Assembly: GCA_902553145.1 (NCBI GenBank)
Contig: CACDKD010000002.1
Span: 62,001 to 126,000, forward strand
Origin: an uncultured Gammaproteobacteria bacterium
GTDB taxonomy: Bacteria; Pseudomonadota; Gammaproteobacteria; Steroidobacterales; UBA11654
DNA: 64,000 nucleotides
Direction of reading: 5' to 3'
In this document: positions 1 through 7,294 of the stretch, in pieces
How positions within the stretch are numbered: the first letter of the stretch is position 1
Layout: the number at the start of each line of letters is the position of its first letter
The notes under the pieces: generated by a model
Told to the model about the DNA's origin: nothing
Databases searched by the model: none
Seen by the model: the letters and a program-made list of their open reading frames with translations, nothing else
Position numbers and translations under genes: made by a program

Positions 1-2575
1 ACTGAACGTTGCTACTCATTTCTCTTACGATTTCGCAGAATCTACCTACGTTCGTGTCATCCAATGGTGCATCAACCTCATCCAATAGACAGAATGGTGC
101 AGGATTTAGTTCAAATATAGAAAACAATAGTGCTACTGCAGTCAGAGCCTTTTCTCCACCCGAAAGAAGATGAATATTGCTGTTTCTCTTTCCAGGCGGT
201 CTTGCCATTACAAATACACCACCATTCAATGCATCATTGTCTTCAAGCTCAAGATACGCTTTACCGCCGTCAAATAAACGAGGAAAGTGTTTTGAGAGTC
301 CTTCATTTACTTTCTCAAAAGTATCACTGAATCTAGATTTTGATTCATCGTCTATTTGCTTGATTGCACTAGTGAGTGTTTCCAGTGCTCTATTAAGATC
401 ATCAAATTGTTCATCAAGTTTTTCCATGCGCTTACTTTCTTCTTTGAATTCTGCCTCAGCAGCAAGATTAATGGCGCCCAGACGATCAATTCCCCTTAAT
501 ATTTTTTCAAGCTCTGAAGATAGAGATTCTAGTGTAATTTTTTTAGTAGAAGAATTTTCATCAATTGTTTTGAAATCAGTATCCATAGAAACCAGTTGCT
601 CATTCAGAGATTCTTTCCTGACTTCATACTCCTTTTGCTTTAATTTGAATTTTTCCAAATCTTCTCTTGCTTGATTTACCGATGCATTCAGATTCGTTCG
701 ATCCACTTCCTGGTTTCTTAGAGCTAATTGCATCTCTTCTTGCTTCTTTCTTTCAATGTCTAATGATTTCTCGCTTTCTAAACTCATATTGAGAAGAGCT
801 TCCAATTCTGATTTTTGATCATCATTGATCGATGTTTGAGGGTTTTCTTTGGTGGTTAACTCAAGTGATCTAGATTTTAGTTGAGTTATTTGTGCTTCTA
901 GACGAGATATTGCAGTTTGAAGCCCTTGCTGAGATGACTTAAGAGACTCTGTTTTCAGTTCAGCATCTTGAAGCCTTTCTCTAAGATTTGATAGTTTTTG
1001 ACTCTGAGTATTTCTAAGATTAGCCAAATCAACTTTCTTTTGATCAGATTCATTCTTCTTTTTTGTCATTTCATCAAATAATTTTTTTGTTTTTCCAGTA
1101 ATACTTTTAGATTTAGTGAGTTGCTCTTCATTCTCAGATATCTTTAATTCGGTCTCCTTGTATTCGGATGATAATTGATTGATTTTTTCTTCAAGTGTTT
1201 CAATCTGATTGCTAATTATTCCCGATGTTTCAGAACTGAAACCAGACATGGATTCTTCTAATATATCCTTTAATGACGTGAATCCATCCTTAAGCTGATG
1301 AACGTTTATAATGATTTCTTTCTGACGATTTTGCTCACTCGATTGCTTCTCTAGCAAATTAACCCTTACAGTCTCACTTTCATATGTTGTTTTTAAATCA
1401 TTAAGTTCTGCTCTGAGCTTATCGTTTAGCTCTTCCTCTATGCCTAACTCATCTGTAGTGTTCTTTAGTTCGCTCTCAAGTTGAGAGGAAGTGACTTTAT
1501 TTTTTTCATTGGATTTATTTTTTGATTCAAGTTCAGTATTAATTCTCTTAAGTTCAATCTCATCTTCAGAATATTCATGCCTGATCCTATCAAGCTCTAT
1601 TCTGATTTCTTGAGCATTGATTGATTTCTGAGATTCTAATTCTTTTTCGTATTCAATAGACTGTTCGATCCTGGCAATATTCGCTTGGATTTCAAAATGA
1701 TCTTTTTGTCTTAAATTGAAGGACTCATTCACTTCATTATTTTTTATCCGGAGTTCTTCTATATCGGCCTCTATCTTTCTTAGTTTTGTAAGACGGTCAT
1801 CATACGTATCCCTAAATGATTTTGATTCAAGATCATTTGTTTTGAGTTTTCTATCGATATCGATGATTTTGCAGTAGATGATTTCACCTTGTATATCATT
1901 TTCTCTATTTTTCAATTGTTTATATTTTTCAGCATCTTTAGCTTGTTTTTTCAATCGTTTAATTTGCTTGTCAATCTCGTCTTTGAGGTCATTGAGTCGA
2001 TTTAAGTTCTCTCTGGTATTCTTGATTCTAGATTCAGTTTCTTTTCTTTTTTGTTTGTACTTTGATATTCCAGATGCTTCTTCCAAGAAAACTCTCATTT
2101 CGTCAGGTTTGGCTTCTATTAAACTTGAAATCATAGCTTGTTGAACGATTGCATAACTTCTAGGGCCTAAACCGGTACCCAAAAAGAGATTGGTAATATC
2201 CTTTCGCCTGCATTTTGTTCCATTTAGATAATATTCGGATTGGCCATCTCTAGTGATCACTCTTCGTGTTGATATTTCATTATATTTTGAAAATTCTCCA
2301 ACAATTTTCTTTTCTGAGTTATCAAAGAAGAGTTCAATTGATGCATTGCTGACCGGTTTTCTGGACGCAGAACCATTGAAGATAACATCTGACATTGATT
2401 CGCCTCTAAGATATTTAGCGGATGATTCTCCGAGTACCCATCTCACTGCATCTATAACATTTGACTTCCCACAACCGTTTGGGCCAACGATACCAACAAG
2501 ATTGGAGGGTAGAGTTAGTGTTGTCGGTTCTACGAACGTTTTAAAGCCTGAGAGTTTGATTTTACTGAGACGCAT
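1..2575 (-). CDS. smc: Chromosome segregation ATPase SMC, 3' end cut by window edge, hinge apparently missing
   Basis: DNA-binding ABC-type ATPase that organises and segregates the chromosome with ScpA and ScpB. I read the frame as open from the ATG at 2575 to the window edge, giving 858 codons. Walker A GPNGCGKS is at residues 32-39. The C-terminal head is reached, with signature LSGGEKALTA at 804-813 and Walker B CLLDEVDA at 829-836. Only some tens of residues should be missing, so the whole protein is about 900 aa against roughly 1,150-1,190 for most bacterial SMCs. Two long coiled-coil arms, about 165-420 and 460-690, meet at a short segment rich in Gly and Ser (about 421-456), where a globular hinge of over 100 residues is expected. 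Head motifs look intact, so this does not look like a pseudogene. It is divergent from queF across 85 bp. Confidence 0.93.
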   Translation of the reverse strand, partial: MRLSKIKLSGFKTFVEPTTLTLPSNLVGIVGPNGCGKSNVIDAVRWVLGESSAKYLRGESMSDVIFNGSASRKPVSNASIELFFDNSEKKIVGEFSKYNEISTRRVITRDGQSEYYLNGTKCRRKDITNLFLGTGLGPRSYAIVQQAMISSLIEAKPDEMRVFLEEASGISKYKQKRKETESRIKNTRENLNRLNDLKDEIDKQIKRLKKQAKDAEKYKQLKNRENDIQGEIIYCKIIDIDRKLKTNDLESKSFRDTYDDRLTKLRKIEADIEELRIKNNEVNESFNLRQKDHFEIQANIARIEQSIEYEKELESQKSINAQEIRIELDRIRHEYSEDEIELKRINTELESKNKSNEKNKVTSSQLESELKNTTDELGIEEELNDKLRAELNDLKTTYESETVRVNLLEKQSSEQNRQKEIIINVHQLKDGFTSLKDILEESMSGFSSETSGIISNQIETLEEKINQLSSEYKETELKISENEEQLTKSKSITGKTKKLFDEMTKKKNESDQKKVDLANLRNTQSQKLSNLRERLQDAELKTESLKSSQQGLQTAISRLEAQITQLKSRSLELTTKENPQTSINDDQKSELEALLNMSLESEKSLDIERKKQEEMQLALRNQEVDRTNLNASVNQAREDLEKFKLKQKEYEVRKESLNEQLVSMDTDFKTIDENSSTKKITLESLSSELEKILRGIDRLGAINLAAEAEFKEESKRMEKLDEQFDDLNRALETLTSAIKQIDDESKSRFSDTFEKVNEGLSKHFPRLFDGGKAYLELEDNDALNGGVFVMARPPGKRNSNIHLLSGGEKALTAVALLFSIFELNPAPFCLLDEVDAPLDDTNVGRFCEIVREMSSNVQ

Positions 2576-2660
2576 ACAACACTATTAAAAGATAATAGTT
2601 CATTTTAAAATATATTGTTTCTTATATACATTAATAAATTGAAAAAATGAGGTAAAAAGA

Positions 2661-3047
2661 ATGAATCTGAAATCTAATAATAATCTTCTTGAGACATTTA
2701 ATAATCCAAATGTTGACGATGATTTCTTAATTAAGATAAAAATACCTGAATTTACATGCTTGTGCCCAATGACTGGCCAGCCTGATTTTGCAAAAATGTA
2801 TGTTGAATACGTGCCTGATAAGTACTGTGTAGAATTAAAGTCACTAAAATTATATATGGCGTCTTATCGAGAAGAAGGTGCTTATCATGAGGCAGTGACT
2901 GGGAAAATATTTGAACACTTAATGGCACTTCTTTTGCCAAGATACCTTAATTTTAAATCAAAATTTAATGTGCGAGGTGGTATCTATACAGATATTGAAT
3001 ATTCACATAGGAATCCTAAATGGAAACCAAAAAATAAAATCAGATAA
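2661..3047 (+). CDS. queF: NADPH-dependent 7-cyano-7-deazaguanine reductase (short QueF type)
   Basis: Reduces preQ0 to preQ1 in the synthesis of queuosine, a tRNA wobble-base modification, in the cytoplasm. The 128-aa protein has the catalytic Cys35 in CPMTGQPD with Asp42 following, and the QueF motif ELKSLKLY at 58-65, which binds NADPH. Its length fits the single-domain type I (YkvM-like) enzyme rather than the two-domain form of E. coli. A GAGG ribosome site lies 8 nt before the ATG. It is followed 72 bp later by dksA, which has its own candidate promoter. No other queuosine gene is in the window. Confidence 0.93.
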   Translation: MNLKSNNNLLETFNNPNVDDDFLIKIKIPEFTCLCPMTGQPDFAKMYVEYVPDKYCVELKSLKLYMASYREEGAYHEAVTGKIFEHLMALLLPRYLNFKSKFNVRGGIYTDIEYSHRNPKWKPKNKIR

Positions 3048-3064
3048 ATCAGTTCAGATAACTA

Positions 3065-3092
3065 TTCACAAAATCATTTTTCAGAGTATAAT
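3065..3092 (+). promoter_or_regulatory. Candidate sigma-70 promoter for dksA
   Basis: A perfect TATAAT at 3087-3092 is preceded by TTCACA at 3065-3070 with a 16-bp spacer (five of six matches to TTGACA). Transcription would start near 3099, giving a leader of about 20 nt before the dksA ATG at 3120. This is motif reading only. Confidence 0.5.
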
Positions 3093-3119
3093 CTTTTTCT
3101 TTTTATAAATACTTGATCC

Positions 3120-3578
3120 ATGCCACGTAAAAAAACAAAGAAAGAATTTGGCTCACTTCTCGAACAATTTGGGATGAAGCCTTACAAACGTAAGGTACGA
3201 GAAAAATATATGTCAAAACCCCAACTGAACCATTTCAGAAAACTTCTCTCAGCGTGGAAAGATCAATTAGAAGTTGAAGCTGAAGAAACTGTAAAGCATT
3301 TAAAAACTGACAGTAATAATTTGGCTGACCCAAATGACCGAGCCACACAAGAATCGGAATTTGGATTAGAGCTCAGAACACGTGATAGAGAAAGAAAACT
3401 TCTTAGAAAAATACAGGTATCACTTGTCAAAATTGATGAAGGCACATTTGGCTACTGCGAGGAAACTGGCGAAGAAATAGGGCTAGAACGTCTTGAGGCA
3501 AGACCAGTGGCTACATATACTCTTGAAGCACAAGAGAGAAGAGAAATTACAGAAAAACAGTTTAAAGATACTAGATAG
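3120..3578 (+). CDS. dksA: RNA polymerase-binding factor DksA, zinc-finger cysteines mostly replaced
   Basis: Secondary-channel regulator of RNA polymerase that works with ppGpp in the stringent response. The 152-aa protein has the coiled-coil tip motif DPNDRA at 70-75 and the conserved C-terminal block RDRERKLLRKI. The four zinc cysteines of E. coli DksA are replaced by Cys113, Thr116, Thr134 and Ala137, which is a C-X2-T-X17-T-X2-A pattern. That matches the zinc-independent DksA2 type described in Pseudomonas aeruginosa. No second dksA is in the window, so whether this is the only copy is unknown. Its stop codon directly abuts that of the convergent pnp. Confidence 0.93.
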   Translation: MPRKKTKKEFGSLLEQFGMKPYKRKVREKYMSKPQLNHFRKLLSAWKDQLEVEAEETVKHLKTDSNNLADPNDRATQESEFGLELRTRDRERKLLRKIQVSLVKIDEGTFGYCEETGEEIGLERLEARPVATYTLEAQERREITEKQFKDTR

Positions 3579-5660
3579 TTAATCTTTTATCGCTTTCATG
3601 GAAAGTCTAATTCTATTTTGCCGGTCGACTTCAATTACCTTTACTTGAATTACTTGACCCTCACTAAGAACATCACTTACTGATTTGACTCGCTCTTCAG
3701 AGATCTCTGATATATGTACCAGACCATCTTTACCAGGAAGGATGGTTACAAATGCTCCGAAATCCATTATTTTAGCTACCCTGCCCTCATAGATCTTGTC
3801 TACTTCGACATCAGCTGTTAGTAATTCAATTTTTTCTTTCGCTTTGAGGCCAGATTCTTGATCAACAGATGCAATTGTTACAATACCATCATCATTGATA
3901 TCAACTTGAGCACCAGTTACCTCTGTAATTGATCTGATTGTTGCCCCGCCTTTACCTATAACATCTCTGATTTTATCTTTAGGAACGGTTATGCTAATGA
4001 TGGATGGAGCATAAGGAGAATATTCCTCAGATGGTGATGATATCGCTTCATTCATTATTTTAAGAATATGATCTTTTGCATCTTTTGCTTGGCTGAGTGC
4101 ATCTTTCATGATCTCTTCAGTAATACCGGCTATTTTGATATCCATTTGCAGTGCAGTGATTCCGTTATTAGTTCCAGCTACTTTAAAATCCATATCGCCA
4201 AGATGATCTTCATCACCAAGAATATCGGTCAGAACTTTATATTTATCGCCTTCCATAACTAGCCCCATCGCAATACCTGCAACATGAGATTTGATAGGAA
4301 CACCGGCATGCATCAAAGAAAGGCTAGAACCACATACAGTAGCCATTGAACTAGAACCATTTGATTCAGTTATCTCCGAAACAATCCTGATAGTGTATGG
4401 ATATTCAGCCATATTAGGTAAAACTGCTTCTAATGCTCTACGAGCAAGTTTACCGTGTCCAATCTCTCTTCTCTTTGGAGATCCCATAAAACCTACTTCA
4501 CCCACAGAGTAAGGAGGAAAATTATAGTGCAACATGAATTTATCTTTATACTCACCTTCTAAGGCATCAATGATTTGTGATGATCGCTCTGAACCCAAAG
4601 TTGTGACAACAATAGATTGAGTTTCACCACGTGTAAATAACGCAGATCCATGAGTCCTTTCGAGAATATTGATATCAACATTGATATCCCTAACTGTCTT
4701 AGTATCTCGTCCATCAATTCTTGGTTCACCATTAAGTATTTTTGATCGAACAGTTTCTTTTTCAATTTTCTTGATTTCAGATGCAACATCATCTTTAGAG
4801 ATTTCATCATCTGATTCGATAATCTGATCAATTGTATTTTGCTTAATTTCTGCGAGACGAGCAGATCTTTCTGATTTTTCAACGATTGAGTAAGCGCTTT
4901 CAATATCGCCGCCAGCAATCTCTATGACTTTATTCTTTAAAGTTTCATCTTTTTCAATTTCATCAAGAATCCATTTTTCCTTGCCAGCTTCCTTAACTAG
5001 ATCATTGATGCCATCAATAACTTTTTTTATCTCATCATGCCCTTTCATTACACAATCAAGCATGACCTCTTCAGAAAGTTCCTTTGCTTCAGATTCAACC
5101 ATAAGAATAGCATCTGTTGTTCCTGCAACCATCAAGTCAAGTTCAGAGTTTTCCATTTCTGATACCTTAGGGTTTATGACAGGCTTATTATTGATATATC
5201 CAACCCTTACCCCTGCAATTGGTCCATTAAACGGTATATCTGAAATAGATAGAGCTGCTGAAGCTGCAATCATAGATATTACATCGGTTTGCACCTCAGG
5301 GTTAAGGCTCATCACGGTTATAACGACTTGTACTTCATTGAGGAAATCATCTCTAAATGATGGCCTTAAAGGCCTATCAATTAACCTTGAGATAAGCGTT
5401 TCTTTTTCAGATGGCCTACCTTCTCTTTTAAAGAAACCACCTGGAATTTTTCCAGCCGCGTAAGTCTTTTCTTGATAATTAACAGATAATGGAAAGAAGC
5501 TCTGATTCTCAGCTGCTTCCCTTTTTGCTGCAACTGTTGCTAAAACAGTAGTACCATCACATGATGCGATGACTGCTCCATTTGCTTGCCTTGCTACTTT
5601 TCCTGTTTCGAGGGTGATTGTTTGATCATTGATTACGATCTCTTTTGATATTTGATTCAC
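3579..5660 (-). CDS. pnp: Polyribonucleotide nucleotidyltransferase (PNPase)
   Basis: Phosphorolytic 3'-5' exoribonuclease and degradosome partner in mRNA turnover. The 693-aa protein has two RNase PH domains, an intervening helical domain, a KH domain with GKGG near residue 570, and a C-terminal S1 domain from about 625. The catalytic-site block DMDFKVAGT is present in the second RNase PH domain. The start is GTG at 5660 with GGAAAG just upstream. It is the last gene of the rimP-nusA-infB-rbfA-truB-rpsO-pnp operon. A perfect 16-bp palindrome lies in its leader. There is no intergenic DNA between its stop and that of dksA. Confidence 0.97.
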   Translation of the reverse strand: MNQISKEIVINDQTITLETGKVARQANGAVIASCDGTTVLATVAAKREAAENQSFFPLSVNYQEKTYAAGKIPGGFFKREGRPSEKETLISRLIDRPLRPSFRDDFLNEVQVVITVMSLNPEVQTDVISMIAASAALSISDIPFNGPIAGVRVGYINNKPVINPKVSEMENSELDLMVAGTTDAILMVESEAKELSEEVMLDCVMKGHDEIKKVIDGINDLVKEAGKEKWILDEIEKDETLKNKVIEIAGGDIESAYSIVEKSERSARLAEIKQNTIDQIIESDDEISKDDVASEIKKIEKETVRSKILNGEPRIDGRDTKTVRDINVDINILERTHGSALFTRGETQSIVVTTLGSERSSQIIDALEGEYKDKFMLHYNFPPYSVGEVGFMGSPKRREIGHGKLARRALEAVLPNMAEYPYTIRIVSEITESNGSSSMATVCGSSLSLMHAGVPIKSHVAGIAMGLVMEGDKYKVLTDILGDEDHLGDMDFKVAGTNNGITALQMDIKIAGITEEIMKDALSQAKDAKDHILKIMNEAISSPSEEYSPYAPSIISITVPKDKIRDVIGKGGATIRSITEVTGAQVDINDDGIVTIASVDQESGLKAKEKIELLTADVEVDKIYEGRVAKIMDFGAFVTILPGKDGLVHISEISEERVKSVSDVLSEGQVIQVKVIEVDRQNRIRLSMKAIKD

Positions 5661-5678
5661 TGACTTTCCTTTCTTTGT

Positions 5679-5694
5679 ATGGTCAATTGACCAT
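5679..5694 (-). promoter_or_regulatory. 16-bp perfect palindrome in the rpsO-pnp gap, candidate pnp leader hairpin
   Basis: ATGGTCAATTGACCAT reads identically on both strands and sits 19 bp before the pnp GTG start. It has no T-tract, so it does not look like a terminator. In E. coli, pnp is autoregulated through RNase III cleavage of a leader hairpin. This site is in the right place for a similar processing signal, but its short loop-free arms could equally bind a dimeric regulator. Function is inferred. Confidence 0.4.
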
Positions 5695-5703
5695 TTATAT
5701 GAC

Positions 5704-5973
5704 TTACTTTCTCAATCCTAGATCAGATATTAGTTGCTTATATGATGAGAAGTCTTTTGACTTGAGATAATCAAGCAGTTTTCTTCTTTTATTCACCATC
5801 ATCAATAAACCTCTGCGAGAGTGATTGTCTTTCTTATGAGTTAAAAAATGATTCGTTAATGATTCAATTTTTTGAGTTAATAGAGCAACTTGGACATTGG
5901 GAGAACCAGTATCCATCTCAGAAGTTTTATATTTATCAATCAATTCTCTTTTTTTATCTGTATTTAGAGTCAT
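5704..5973 (-). CDS. rpsO: 30S ribosomal protein S15
   Basis: Primary 16S rRNA-binding protein of the small subunit platform, which helps form bridge B4 to the 50S subunit. At 89 aa it has the family's usual length. The conserved blocks [13 protein letters not shown] and [22 protein letters not shown] are intact. It starts at ATG 5973 and lies between truB and pnp, as in E. coli. A candidate internal promoter sits upstream. Confidence 0.97.
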   Translation of the reverse strand: MTLNTDKKRELIDKYKTSEMDTGSPNVQVALLTQKIESLTNHFLTHKKDNHSRRGLLMMVNKRRKLLDYLKSKDFSSYKQLISDLGLRK

Positions 5974-6004
5974 ATTTAATAATATTTACTAATTTCAAGT
6001 CGCT

Positions 6005-6032
6005 ATTCTACATAGTTTAAACATTACAACAA
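6005..6032 (-). promoter_or_regulatory. Candidate internal promoter for rpsO-pnp
   Basis: On the minus strand TTGTTG (6027-6032) is followed after 16 bp by TAGAAT (6005-6010), about 30 bp before the rpsO ATG. An rpsO promoter between truB and rpsO is known in E. coli. The call rests on box similarity and position. Confidence 0.38.
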
Positions 6033-6044
6033 CAAGTTAATGCA

Positions 6045-6944
6045 CTAATTATTATTACTGAAAACTATTTTTGGCTTTATATAGCCATTTGAATAGAGAC
6101 CAAGGCCTAAAAATACACTTTCATCATTATAAATTCTTATATAATCCGACTCATTATTCGATCTTTGATTAGATTGAATAGAAAGACCATTTATGAACAT
6201 TGAGGATTCTGATTCAGAAAAGTCTTTTTTTGCTAAGTGTTTAAGAGGTAAATCGATTGGCAATAAGAATTGATTAATAGTTTTCGCTTTCATTATTTGA
6301 TTAAAAGAAAACATAGATTGATCATGAAAACATTTAATATTTAATCTTCTAAGTTGATCAATATGTCCAACGGTTCCAAGTTTTTTAGCAATGTCTTCTG
6401 CAAGAGTTCGAATATAAGTTCCTTTACTGCACTCAATTATTACCTCTAAATAGTCATGATTGATTGAGATCAAATCTATTGAATATATATTTATGGATCT
6501 CGCCTTTCTTGAAACGTTTAAACCTTTTTGAGCAAGCTTATATAAACGTTCTCCATTATGTTTTAATGCAGAATACATTGGTGGTATTTGTTTTTGTTCA
6601 CCAATGAATGACTTCAATACTTTATCAATATATGCAGTATTGGTTGAAACATCAGATGAACAAGTTTCTATGATCTCTCCTTCTTTATCACCGGTCGAGG
6701 TCCTAGTACCAAGCATAATTAGTGCACGATACGTTTTATCAGAATTAATTAAAAATCGAGTTATCCTAGTTGCTTGTCCCATACAAACCGGAAGAAGTCC
6801 GGTTGCCAGAGGATCCAAGGTTCCCGTATGTCCAACTTTTCTGATATTGAATTGTTTTTTTATTTTCTGTATCGCATGGTTTGATGACAGCATTAACGGT
6901 TTGTCTAAGAGTAGGATTCCATTAAGATTATTTTTTTGAGTCAT
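6045..6944 (-). CDS. truB: tRNA pseudouridine-55 synthase
   Basis: Isomerises U55 in the T-loop of tRNAs and acts as a tRNA chaperone. The 299-aa protein has the catalytic-Asp block GHTGTLDPLATGLLP near residues 38-52 and the downstream motifs GxTRTSTGDKEGE and KGTYIRTLAEDI. The C-terminal PUA-like part appears diverged and short. It overlaps the end of rbfA by 17 nt, which suggests coupled translation within the nusA-infB operon. Confidence 0.96.
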   Translation of the reverse strand: MTQKNNLNGILLLDKPLMLSSNHAIQKIKKQFNIRKVGHTGTLDPLATGLLPVCMGQATRITRFLINSDKTYRALIMLGTRTSTGDKEGEIIETCSSDVSTNTAYIDKVLKSFIGEQKQIPPMYSALKHNGERLYKLAQKGLNVSRKARSINIYSIDLISINHDYLEVIIECSKGTYIRTLAEDIAKKLGTVGHIDQLRRLNIKCFHDQSMFSFNQIMKAKTINQFLLPIDLPLKHLAKKDFSESESSMFINGLSIQSNQRSNNESDYIRIYNDESVFLGLGLYSNGYIKPKIVFSNNN

Positions 6945-7293
6945 TTTTTACAGTATTATCAATTAAATCTGTGAGTTGATTCGCATACTTTTCATGATCA
7001 TCAAATACAAAACTGAGTTGAGGAATCTTTTTTAAAGAAACTCTCTTTCCAATGTTCTTTTTAAAAATTCCAGAAGCTTTAGAAATAAGATTTATTATTT
7101 CAGTAGAGTCATTCTTCCCTAGAGTAAAAGAAGAACAATAAATTTTTGCATTGCTTAAATCTGGAGATAGCCTTACTTCATTAATAGATATATTTTTTAA
7201 TCTGGGGTCTTTAATATCATGAATGATTGTTTCACTCAGTATTCTATGGATTTTTGCCTCTACTCTCGAATTAATGGAGAAATCATTTGCCAT
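6928..7293 (-). CDS. rbfA: Ribosome-binding factor A
   Basis: KH-fold factor for late 30S maturation and 16S rRNA processing at the 5' helix. I chose the ATG at 7293, giving 121 aa beginning MANDFSINSRVEAKI. A longer frame to 7338 only adds sequence inside infB that does not resemble the family. Conserved features are the early RILSETI segment and the DPRL motif. The start lies just before the infB stop at 7295, so translation is probably coupled. Confidence 0.93.
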   Translation of the reverse strand: MANDFSINSRVEAKIHRILSETIIHDIKDPRLKNISINEVRLSPDLSNAKIYCSSFTLGKNDSTEIINLISKASGIFKKNIGKRVSLKKIPQLSFVFDDHEKYANQLTDLIDNTVKNDSKK

Positions 7294-7294
7294 T

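Noticed and set aside
177-674. Plus-strand open frame of 165 codons over the left edge
   Set aside because: It lies antisense to the C-terminal arm and head of smc, whose minus-strand motifs are strong.
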